Shown: one piece after another, positions 27,507 through 36,735 of the stretch
Numbering within the stretch: the first letter of the stretch is position 1
How the letters are laid out: each line of letters begins with the position of its first letter
Source of the DNA: Haliclystus octoradiatus
Lineage: Eukaryota; Cnidaria; Staurozoa; Stauromedusae; Haliclystidae
Reading direction: 5' to 3'
Length of the DNA: 64,000 nt
Assembly (NCBI GenBank): GCA_916610825.1
Contig: OU744450.1
Span: forward strand, 4,056,578-4,120,577
Position numbers and translations under genes: made by a program
The notes under the pieces: model-generated
The model's database searches: none
Seen by the model: the letters and a program-made list of their open reading frames with translations, nothing else
What the model was told of the DNA's origin: nothing

Positions 27507-28568
27507 ATGTTCACTGAATTTGATTATGATGGTAATATTATATTTTTGGTAAGTAGCTTTGTCGTTGGTTTATTCTGTTACAAACTCCTTGTTTACTTTT
27601 TAAGCCAGGACGGCGTTGGTCGCCTTTATAAGGCATCATCGTGTACTTTCTTAGAAAAGCATAAGAATTCAAGTTTCTACAAAACACTTTCAGACATTTT
27701 GCAAGTCGACAAGCGATCTGTGACGTTTGAAACCATCGGTGATCGCTTTGATAATTTGAGCGAACTTGCAAGTGCGATAAAACAAGCTGGGTTAGAAGCA
27801 AGCAATATAATTCTTGGTATTGATTTTACAGCAAGTAACGAATGGCAAGGACGTAAATCATTTGATAGACAGTCACTGCATTACGTATCTAAAAGTTCAC
27901 GAAAATTAAATCCTTATCAGAAAGTTATATCTGCCATTGCTGGAGCCTTGGATTCATTTGACGACGATAAACAAATACCTGTATTTGGTTTTGGTGATAA
28001 GACGACTAAAGATAAAGATGTTTTTCCTTTTAATAAAGATGGGACACCATGTCATGGTTTTGATGATGTTTTAGAACAATATTGTGAGGTTGTTAAAGAT
28101 ATAGAATTAAGTGGGCCCACAAGTTATGCACCATTAATACGAAAATCTATTGAGATAGTAAAACAAAAAAATGGTTATCATATTTTAGTAATTATAGCTG
28201 ATGGACAAGTTGTAGAAGAAGAAGATTATGCTACAAGAGAAGCAATTGTCGAAGCATCAAAATATCCATTATCAATTATTGTAGTAGGTGTTGGAGATGG
28301 TCCATGGGATTTAATGATAGAATATGATGAAAAATTACCTATGAGACATTTTGATAATTTTCAATTTGTTAATTATCATCAAGTTGTTAAAAAAACTAAA
28401 AATGCAGATGTTTCTTTTGCATTACATGCCTTAATGGAAATACCAGATCAATATAAAATGATTAAACAATTAGGATACATTAATAACAGCAATCGTAATA
28501 ATATGATGAAAAAAGGATCTGAATACGAATTATCAGATGAACAAGTATCAAGTTATTGTCAAATTTAG
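27507..28568 (+). CDS. membrane-anchored vWA (copine/RGLG-like) protein, intronless
   Basis: A single open exon of 353 codons starting at ATG 27507 (MFTEFDYDGN). Residues 11-32 form a hydrophobic segment fit for a signal anchor. From about residue 98 a von Willebrand A domain of the copine/RGLG type follows: the MIDAS-like start is DFTAS at 106-110 (a DxTxS variant of DxSxS), then NEWQGRKSFD, PVFGFGDK, SGPTSYAPLI (MIDAS threonine) and VIIADGQV. These stretches match copines and plant RGLG-type ubiquitin ligases. There are no C2 domains upstream as in copines and no RING after the vWA; the protein ends in a short polar tail. Codon use becomes strikingly AT-rich toward the 3' end. With no introns beside intron-dense neighbours it may be a retrocopy that gained a membrane anchor. 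Its partners and role cannot be read from the sequence. Confidence 0.85.
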   Translation: MFTEFDYDGNIIFLVSSFVVGLFCYKLLVYFLSQDGVGRLYKASSCTFLEKHKNSSFYKTLSDILQVDKRSVTFETIGDRFDNLSELASAIKQAGLEASNIILGIDFTASNEWQGRKSFDRQSLHYVSKSSRKLNPYQKVISAIAGALDSFDDDKQIPVFGFGDKTTKDKDVFPFNKDGTPCHGFDDVLEQYCEVVKDIELSGPTSYAPLIRKSIEIVKQKNGYHILVIIADGQVVEEEDYATREAIVEASKYPLSIIVVGVGDGPWDLMIEYDEKLPMRHFDNFQFVNYHQVVKKTKNADVSFALHALMEIPDQYKMIKQLGYINNSNRNNMMKKGSEYELSDEQVSSYCQI

Positions 28569-31080
28569 AATGATATCACAATGTAGATTTCTATATTAGG
28601 CTACTAAAGCTAGCATGTGGTAAAATTACACAGACTCTGTTAACGTTCTACAAATGTTTTGGTCTGTGACGCAGGCTAGCTATAGCCACCAATTTGTAAA
28701 ATAAATACTTTTTTGTCTTTTTCAACATTTATGATAATCATACGAGGTACTGAGGGTAATCACAATAGCTTGATATATTTCAATAATTATTTCAAACGTT
28801 GAGTAAATATATGAAACATCAGTGACTCCCGCTTATTGATTTGTATGTTAATAAATTGGAATTAATATATCGATTTTTGATAATATTTATCACATATATT
28901 CATTTATTGGGAATCAAGCTTTAAATCAAATATGAAAAAGTTTGATTATTTTTTTATTAAAATTATCATTAATTCATATTTCTGTGAATAAAAAAAAATA
29001 TATATTTATTAATAATAGCTAATCATCTTCTATGGACCATTTAGTACATAGTGAAATAATAATATAGTTTATAGTATAGAGAAATTGATATTCAGAAAAT
29101 ACATGTATTAATAGGCTGTACAAAGCAGTATATAATATTTTTTGAAGACATATGCAGGCGTCGAAAACAATTTTCAAACCTGCGAAGACATAATTTTGCC
29201 TTAAAAATGCCTGCAAATATTTTATCGGAGATGCACCTCTTATTCAGTTTCATTAATGAACTTTATGGATAATTTATAGATTAAGAATATTTTCAAATTT
29301 TAGAAAAAGTGCCTGCAGGAATTCTATTCTCCAATAACTGTGCATGCGATACGTCACGGACCATAGCGTATGTGAACCATATTTTATTTCGGTGATATTT
29401 TTTGCTAGATAGAAAATTGGTTTCAGGAACAAACCTTGCGGCTGGTACACAGGCTATAGAGTGAAAATTAAAAATCAGCTATAGGTATATTGGGGATAAT
29501 TAGGTTGAGCATTAAAAGAGGCGACATTAACCTAGTTTAACTATAAAATTTTATGGTTTATTTTGTAAAAATCCAAAAAAATCTTTAATGGTCACTTGGT
29601 AGCTCTATAGATAACCATTCCCATATAACAAGATCTTTCAAAATCCCCATTTTTTAATTTCCCCTCTGTGGAAAGACCACCTGTCTACAGTGGTCAATAT
29701 TTTTGTAATCATCACTAAATACTATCCAAAAAGATCCAATGCACAGTGTAGTGTATAGAATCATTTGAATATAACTGTAACTTGAAATTTTCAAGTAGTC
29801 TGGTCAAATTTTGGAGAAAATTGATGAAGCCCTCATATGCAAACTAGAATATTGATTATACTCAAGGGTCATTTCATGTGAACAACTTTCCAAAGAACTT
29901 TTGTTAAAAAAGTCACTTTTCATCTAATAATATTTTTTAATTCAACAATATTGTTCAGCTGGAGTTTTAATATTGCAGTTAAATCATAAAACATATCAGA
30001 AATTATTTTTGTTATTTTGTTTTGATTTGAAAAAGTTTAGATTTTTATAACCCTGCATGGAAGGAGACCGTTACTAAGCAATTTCTATACCTTCTTAGTT
30101 ATGTGACTAAATCATTTTGTTTTTGCAATGATATTAAAAATTCATTTGTGGAGAAAAATAATCCCTCAGCTTTGATTCCCTTGCAGGTTTATATATTCAT
30201 ATTGATCAATCCAGCTTATAATGTGATAACACCTGAATTCTAGATCATCTCTTGGTGTTATACAGATAATAAAAGATAATCTTTTCAACTATTGTAAAGG
30301 ATTACAGATTATAACACTATGACTACAATTTATCATTTATGAAGTTAAATAAGCAGACGGAGGACAAAATAAGATTTTCTATGTCAATGAGGTCAAATAC
30401 AATAGCTGGCTATAAACAGACAAACCGGCAGGCAATAATCAGGCTTGAAATACACATATTATTTAGCTTAGCTTTTACTAGCCTGTGCGCAGACCCAAAA
30501 AGCTTTTTATGATTAGTAGTAATAATCATAATATAGTAATAAAGTAAAATAGTAATAATAGTAATCATAAAAAAACTTTTATTGTCTCTTACTTAAATGT
30601 CAAAATCAATAAGTTTTAATTTTAGCTGAACATCAATCAGTACAGATAAGCCTGTATATATTAACCAGCTATGGTATATAGAGAAAATAACTGTTATATG
30701 TGGCCGTTATAAACATGGTTGGTTCAATAGAAAATAACATTTTAGACACCTATAGTGGTCACTCCTGGTATGTCTACAACAGTATTTTCAATTGAACAGA
30801 CTCTGTCTATAAAGGCCACCTGTATATAGTGGTCAATACATCTACATGTCATAGTGATTGTTCTATATAGGTTTCATTGTAATTAAGACGGTATCACCCT
30901 AACTGTGACTCAATGAATGAAATGCACAGTATCATTAATTTTGATCAATAAAGTTTGTTATGTTGCTAGAGATCATCTCAATTATACATAAGCATTACAA
31001 TTTATATTGATAAGTACTCCTATAATGGTTTGAAACTTTAGTTAGTAGAAGTATATTTTCATATTTTGTAATGTTAATTG
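28569..31080. other. intergenic, vWA gene to PLE region: no gene seen
   Basis: AT-rich with scattered MITE fragments (29675-29760, 30647-30887) and short TA runs. An AATAAA-like signal at about 28701 could end the vWA transcript. Confidence 0.5.
30647..30887. mobile_element. MITE of the ACAGTCAAACCTG family
   Basis: Internal TATAGTGGTCACTCCTGG and ATAAAGGCCACCTGTATATA with end GGTTTCATTGTA; intergenic, decayed. Confidence 0.6.
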
Positions 31081-31192
31081 TCTTATTTAGAAGTAAGTTT
31101 CTTTATCAGCTATGCCTGGTCGTGATTTGTGGCGTCCTTTGTGTACCAAATATGTTAGGCGTAAGAGGGACGGCACATTCCTATAATGTGAT
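31081..31192. repeat. 110-bp dispersed repeat (copy 1)
   Basis: Contains TAGGCGTAAGAGGGACGGCA and CATTCCTATAATGTGA. Its reverse complement, with scattered changes, occurs at 57633-57742. No coding frame or terminal repeats seen. Confidence 0.65.
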
Positions 31193-31631
31193 CATCTGTA
31201 GCTTCAAATTTATCAATATTTGAGAAAAATTATTGAAGTGGCAGTGATGTTGAAAGTTACTAAAATTTCAGTTAGTGAGCATAATCATTGTTATTATTTA
31301 TCCTCGAAACCCTCGTCAAAACATAAATAATTTTGCATGGAAACTGTTTGACAATTGGTAGTTTATAAATGGAACTAGTTTGCAGTTGGTAGCTGGGACT
31401 AGTTTGTAGTTGGTTTTACACACTCATATGCCACCTACTATGGGGTATCGTAGTTTTTAAAGTTACATAAATCATTCTTTTCTAGCAGATTAATCTCTAC
31501 TTGAGCGCAACAAAATATATATATATATATATATAGTATTAGATATTATCTAATAGCAGTAAAACAGTGCTCAATGTCAGTTGACAGAGCTGTAAATATA
31601 ATAAAGAAGTCAAAGACTACACATTTTGATA

Positions 31632-31672
31632 CTGTTACTTAAAGTTTCACGCTTTATGCGATCCTCAGACTG
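31632..31672 (-). ncRNA. hammerhead ribozyme motif (PLE), slightly degraded
   Basis: Core CUGAGGA and GAA on the - strand, stem II UCGC/GCGU, stem III ACU/AGU with loop UUA. Stem I on this copy (CAGU against ACAG) pairs only partly, so this half of the palindrome may be weak. Confidence 0.7.
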
Positions 31673-31683
31673 ATTAGTTTTAA

Positions 31684-31724
31684 CTGTCTGAGGATCGCAT
31701 AAAGCGTGAAACTTTAAGTAACAG
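31684..31724 (+). ncRNA. hammerhead ribozyme motif (PLE)
   Basis: Stem I CUGU/ACAG is fully paired, core CUGAGGA (CUGANGA consensus), stem II UCGC/GCGU with loop AUAAA, GAA, stem III ACU/AGU with loop UUA, then A at the expected cleavage position before ACAG. This is the minimal type I layout known from PLEs. Confidence 0.82.
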
Positions 31725-31752
31725 TATCAAAATGTGTAGTCTTTGACTTCTT

Positions 31753-31886
<134 letters not shown>

Positions 31887-31999
31887 GTAATAATAATAAT
31901 GATGATATGGTATCTAACAGCAGTTGATATAGTGCTCGATGTCATTTGACAGAGCGTGAATAATAATAATAATGGAGTCAAAGACTACGCATTCATTTT

Positions 32000-32040
32000 C
32001 TGTAACTTAAAGTTTCTCGCTTTATGCGATCATCAGACAG
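32000..32040 (-). ncRNA. hammerhead ribozyme motif (PLE)
   Basis: On the - strand: stem I CUGU/ACAG, core CUGAUGA, stem II UCGC/GCGA with loop AUAAA, GAA, stem III ACU/AGU with loop UUA, U at the cleavage position. It lies about 170 bp downstream of the - strand PLE stop. Confidence 0.85.
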
Positions 32041-32213
32041 ATACTATTAATGAAAAATATATACCAGTTACTCTTATTTGACAATAGTGAGAAAAAATTT
32101 GAAAAAAGAGAAAAACTATTGTTATACTTACAATGGTTTTATCTTTACAATTACTAAGTTATATTGTTATGTATTGTTATTAGTTTCCTTAATTAAATGG
32201 CGCTGTTATAAGG

Positions 32214-33824
32214 CTACGTTTTTGTTTCTTTGAAATTTGATAAATAATATTTATTTTCATGCCTACATTTTGATATGAGTTCAGACTTTTTATTTAATAT
32301 GGCTTCTTTTGAGCAGATGATGTGGAATTTTTCCACTAAACATAGGTGACACTTTTTTGACATATTATTATAGGGTCTGCCGGTTGCCAGAGATGACCAT
32401 TTAATCGTGTAGTCTACGTCTTTGTTTTTGAGATCCCATATATACTTTGACAATTGTGTACTTGATGATAAGTTGCTGTGTTTGAAGGTCGATATGTGCT
32501 GCGTATAACGTGTTTTAAATGTTCCTTCCGTGAGACCGATGTAGTTTTTTCCTTCTGGATTGTTCGGTGTTGAGACGTTGGCGTTGTAAATTAGACTTTT
32601 TGATTGGCATTTATTATCAAATGGGCATTTTTCTTTATTTCGACAGTTACATAAAGCGGCGTTTGTGGCATTGTTTTCATTGCTGTTAGTAATCTTTTTG
32701 TTATGGTTCTTGATTATCGTGTTCATGTTGCTAGTGCAGCTATAACTTACCTTGACGCAGTTAAAGTTGAATATTTTGTTAAGTCTGTGGGTTTTTGGGA
32801 AATGTTTTTTGATTAAATTTAAAAATAAAAATGTTCGCCCAACATTTGTTTTTACGCTTTTGTTGTACGGCGGGTTGAACCAAATAGTTTTCCGGCTTCG
32901 CGTTCTTTTGTTGTTGTTTGACTGTGAAGGGCGTGGCTTGAATGACAAGTTGGTCTGGTGTCCGCTTGCCTTCAAAGCGTCTTCGTAGATAACTTTAGAT
33001 TTTTCGAAAATTGAATTGTTGGTTGATAGGTCGGAGATGCGTTGGTTGATTGCGATTGGAATTTGTTTTAGTATTACAGGTGGATGATTAGATTTCGTAT
33101 TAATGTAGAGAGGCTGGTCGTTCGGTTTTCTGTACGGTTGGTAAGAGTTATTAGTTAAATTGAAGGTTAGGTCCAGGTAGTCGACCGTCTTCAGATTGGT
33201 CTTTGTTGTAATTTTAAGGCCAACATCTTTGAACAATTTTGTTAGCTTTTTTCGAATTTTTTCAGCCTGTGGGCCTGACTTGTTTTTGAGGACAGCTAGA
33301 CCATCATCTCGATAAAGTCCTACTTCGTTAGCGCCATATATCTCTTTTAACTTTTCTAAAATGAATAGCCCGACCAATTCACAAACCTCCGCACCGTCGT
33401 GGCTGCCCATCGTTACGTCGAATAGATTTTCGTTGCCTCTTTTTGTCCACGCCGATCCTGAGCTGAATAGCACTGACTTCCTTGCATGCATGATTATTTT
33501 TGTGTCGCTTTCCGAGATCGATGTTAAATTTTTAGCAAAATTAATGGCTTGAGTTAGTAGATTCTCCGATATTGTTGGATAAAAGTTCTCTATGTCAAAC
33601 ACCATAAATGTTAATCTGTGTTTATTTTCCAAAGATTTGAACCAATCTATGACAGATGACGTATTTCTCCATTGGTTTACTTTTGTCTTTTCTTTGACAC
33701 TAAGGATAATTTTTTCTAAGATCTTTTTACTAACAATGCCCATTTCGCTCTTTGCCGGATTGATTAATCGGCATGTAGGATTCTGTCGAAAATTATCTTT
33801 GTGATCTCCGACCAAATCAACCAA
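32214..33824 (-). CDS. PLE reverse transcriptase / GIY-YIG endonuclease, 5'-truncated
   Basis: 536 open codons. It opens inside the first RT block (NPTCRLINPAKSEMG, SKKIL), so the N-terminal domain is missing. The catalytic RT motif is YRDDG at about residue 171, the form seen in PLEs, preceded by FDIENFYPTISE. A linker with Cys-rich CNCRNKEKCPFDNKC is followed by the GIY-YIG nuclease (YIGLTEGTFKTRYTQH, about residue 427 on) with the expected tyrosine, arginine and histidine. The C-terminus SKCRHENKYYL is shared with the other PLEs in this window. There is no internal stop, so the copy is young, but it should be unable to move alone because the 5' part was lost at the head-to-head junction. 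Confidence 0.88.
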   Translation of the reverse strand: MVDLVGDHKDNFRQNPTCRLINPAKSEMGIVSKKILEKIILSVKEKTKVNQWRNTSSVIDWFKSLENKHRLTFMVFDIENFYPTISENLLTQAINFAKNLTSISESDTKIIMHARKSVLFSSGSAWTKRGNENLFDVTMGSHDGAEVCELVGLFILEKLKEIYGANEVGLYRDDGLAVLKNKSGPQAEKIRKKLTKLFKDVGLKITTKTNLKTVDYLDLTFNLTNNSYQPYRKPNDQPLYINTKSNHPPVILKQIPIAINQRISDLSTNNSIFEKSKVIYEDALKASGHQTNLSFKPRPSQSNNNKRTRSRKTIWFNPPYNKSVKTNVGRTFLFLNLIKKHFPKTHRLNKIFNFNCVKVSYSCTSNMNTIIKNHNKKITNSNENNATNAALCNCRNKEKCPFDNKCQSKSLIYNANVSTPNNPEGKNYIGLTEGTFKTRYTQHISTFKHSNLSSSTQLSKYIWDLKNKDVDYTIKWSSLATGRPYNNMSKKCHLCLVEKFHIICSKEAILNKKSELISKCRHENKYYLSNFKETKT

Positions 33825-34646
33825 CGCATCTCCGACCTATCAACCAACAATTCAATTTTCGAAAAATCTAAAGTTATCTACGAAGACGCTTTGAAGGCAA
33901 GCGGACACCAGACCAACTTGTCATTCAAGCCACGCCCTTCACAGTCAAACAACAACAAAAGAACGCGAAGCCGGAAAACTATTTGGTTCAACCCGCCGTA
34001 CAACAAAAGCGTAAAAACAAATGTTGGGCGAACATTTTTAAATTTAATCAAAAAACATTTCCCAAAAACCCACAGACTTAACAAAATATTCAACTTTAAC
34101 TGCGTCAAGGTAAGTTATAGCTGCACTAGCAACATGAACACGATAATCAAGAACCATAACAAAAAGATTACTAACAGCAATGAAAACAATGCCACAAACG
34201 CCGCTTTATGTAACTGTCGAAATAAAGAAAAATGCCCATTTGATAATAAATGCCAATCAAAAAGTCTAATTTACAACGCCAACGTCTCAACACCGAACAA
34301 TCCAGAAGGAAAAAACTACATCGGTCTCACGGAAGGAACATTTAAAACACGTTATACGCAGCACATATCGACCTTCAAACACAGCAACTTATCATCAAGT
34401 ACACAATTGTCAAAGTATATATGGGATCTCAAAAACAAAGACGTAGACTACACGATTAAATGGTCATCTCTGGCAACCGGCAGACCCTATAATAATATGT
34501 CAAAAAAGTGTCACCTATGTTTAGTGGAAAAATTCCACATCATCTGCTCAAAAGAAGCCATATTAAATAAAAAGTCTGAACTCATATCAAAATGTAGGCA
34601 TGAAAATAAATATTATTTATCAAATTTCAAAGAAACAAAAACGTAG
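33816..34646 (+). pseudogene. PLE C-terminal half (GIY-YIG), inverted partner copy
   Basis: Encodes the same C-terminal region as the - strand copy from NQRISDLSTNN to the stop, including the Cys-rich linker and YIGLTEGTFK. The RT catalytic core is absent. It differs by loss of two residues (FLNL instead of FLFLNL). Homology begins at about 33816 (ATCAACCAACGC); the few open codons before that are junction sequence. Confidence 0.85.
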
Positions 34647-34819
34647 CCTTATAACAGCGCCATTTAATTAAGGAAACTAATAACAATACATAACAATATA
34701 ACTTAGTAATTGTAAAGATAAAACCATTGTAAGTATAACAATAGTTTTTCTCTTTTTTCAAATTTTTTCTCACTATTGTCAAATAAGAGTAACTGGTATA
34801 TATTTTTCATTAATAGTAT

Positions 34820-34860
34820 CTGTCTGATGATCGCATAAAGCGAGAAACTTTAAGTTACAG
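34820..34860 (+). ncRNA. hammerhead ribozyme motif (PLE)
   Basis: Mirror image of the motif at 32000-32040 with identical bases: stem I CUGU/ACAG, core CUGAUGA, stem II UCGC/GCGA, stem III ACU/AGU. It lies about 170 bp after the + strand PLE stop and about 40 bp before a TA microsatellite. Confidence 0.85.
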
Positions 34861-34894
34861 AAAATGAATGCGTAGTCTTTGACTCCATTATTAT

Positions 34895-34924
<30 letters not shown>

Positions 34925-34925
<1 letters not shown>

Positions 34926-36009
34926 ATTTGATTTAACATTTTAAATTAATCAATCTGAGTTGAGCCACAGACAGGTGTTTTAATAACAAATTTCACATTA
35001 ATTGTTCACAAATTTAAATAATTTAAATTTACAGTTTTAGATACAGATCAGCGTCGGTTTAGTTATAGTAACGTGGCTTATTAGCTCTTACAATCTGACA
35101 AGATCGATTAATTTAATATATAATCAGACATTTGATCTGTGACAGAATAGTGTAGCTGTTGTGTTTTTATAAGTGGCTTGTGAATATATGCATAAAGAGT
35201 TACCAAATGTATTTTCAGTGTTAATTCGTCTAGGCCGAGACCCTTAATGGTTTCCTAACTAACATTTGGGGCTCGTACACAAGCTAGAATTTTTGTCTGC
35301 GGGCATAGTGAACCATTCATGAACTGTTTGTGAACAGTACATCATCATCATTAATTGTTATGATCTGTCATAATTTATATAAACTGTTTATGATTTGTTC
35401 ATGAATTTTGGCCATGTAAACGTTGATGAACTGTTTAAAATATCATGGAACGGATTTAGTTATTGACAGAAGAGCATATGACTTAGTTCCAATGCACAAA
35501 TTATAAAACTGATTGACAGTAATTATATTGTAAATCACTATCATTTCTAGGAACATGCCACTATCTAGAGACCAGGCACCAAATGCATTGAATGTTCCGT
35601 AAGTTGTTTAAGAATGTTTTCTACTGCCGTACCTGATCCTGGTTATTCAATTATGGCCTATTTCTGACAGTAGAAGAAGGCAGAAGCGTTTTCTAATTGA
35701 GTAGTGTAAAATTTAATCAATATGAAATGCAGTTAACGATAACGATTTATTATTGAATTAATAGGTGTTACATTTTGAGGTCCAAAATACATTAGATATA
35801 ATATAGAATTATTTACAGTGTACTTATCGAAATGATTTGATTTGCCTAAATGCAACATATTCTAACATAATTTGCTCCCCATATTTACAATTGTATACTT
35901 CCATCAAAGTTTAATGACATACCTAAAACAACGAAAGAAGAAATCTAATAATAGTTTATGAAATTAAAGCCCCAACCAAATTACGTTTGTATTGCCACCA
36001 TTCGTAGTC
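34925..36009. other. intergenic, no gene seen
   Basis: AT-rich. Contains AGTTCATGAAC fragments near 35310-35440 and one isolated 48-base segment (35551-35598) bounded by good acceptor and donor consensus, too short to call. Confidence 0.45.
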
Positions 36010-36306
36010 ATGAACTGTGTTCTAAAATTCATGGACTGTTCATGAAATTTTGTACGTGTGTTGTGGAATTGCCAAAGCGAAAAAATGCGTTGAGTTTATG
36101 AAATGTTCAGGTAGTTTATGAACTTCTCATGAAACACGTCATAACTATTAATGAACAGATCATAAACAGTTCACAATAAGTTCACATGAATTAGTTCATG
36201 GACGTTAAATGGCTTAATTTTCACATACTTTTTCATGAACTGTTCATCAAAATTGGGCTATTGTTCATGAACTGTTCACGAACTCTTCAACTGTTTTTTG
36301 TAGGGG
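36010..36306. mobile_element. AGTTCATGAAC MITE, expanded and decayed
   Basis: Many GTTCATGAA-like units with GACGTTAAATGG core and closing CTGTTTTTTGTAGGGG; longer than the other copies. Confidence 0.65.
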
Positions 36307-36404
36307 TTAAGTTGAAAATTGAAAATTTTATGATGTGATACAAATCAATGATGCACCTTGTAGGATTCAACATTGCATTTATTTATGTTCAAGGATATCG
36401 ATAG

Positions 36405-36620
36405 ACCTTAGTGTAGTAGTTGGGGCATTTGACCTCTAAGCCCACAGGGTCCTGGGTTCAATCCTCTGGTAGAATCACTATTGGATGGCGTCAGAAGAGG
36501 AACCGCATCAAGCCATTAAACTCACACATGCTCCAAAAATACCAGCTAATCAACCACGACGGTGGAACAATTACTTCCTCCTGATTGATCTCTTGATAGG
36601 GAATCATGTGGCGAAACAAA
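36405..36620 (+). mobile_element. tRNA-derived SINE, family B
   Basis: GTAGTAGTTGGGGC head, B box GGTTCAATCC, body GATGGCGTCAGAAGAGGAA and CAACCACGACGGTGGAA. About 115 bp beyond the TMEM248-like stop, antisense to that gene. Confidence 0.75.
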
Positions 36621-36735
36621 ACAACAAAGAGTACAGTATTAAACAGACCCTATTCTGCGGTACAAGGTTATACTTTCATATGCCACACAACGTTTATTTT
36701 TCAATTGTATAACATAGTTAATCTTTACCTTGATT

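Larger units (their letters stand above)
31968..34896. mobile_element. Penelope-like element pair, inverted head to head
   Basis: A long - strand PLE copy (RT plus GIY-YIG endonuclease) is fused at about 33815 to a shorter + strand copy of the same element. The arms 31968-33050 and 33816-34896 are nearly identical inverted repeats of about 1.08 kb; in coding sequence I see one 6-bp difference. The 765-bp loop is the RT part present in only one copy. Each outer end carries a hammerhead motif and runs into AT-rich microsatellite. PLEs are known for such 5'-truncated inverted arrangements. Confidence 0.9.

Noticed and set aside
32752-34108. Frames antisense to the PLE (e.g. 32752-32988)
   Set aside because: Shadows of the inverted PLE coding region on the opposite strand.
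35551-35598. 48-base possible microexon with good acceptor and donor
   Set aside because: No partner exon or family match; matching splice consensus alone is expected by chance in this much DNA.
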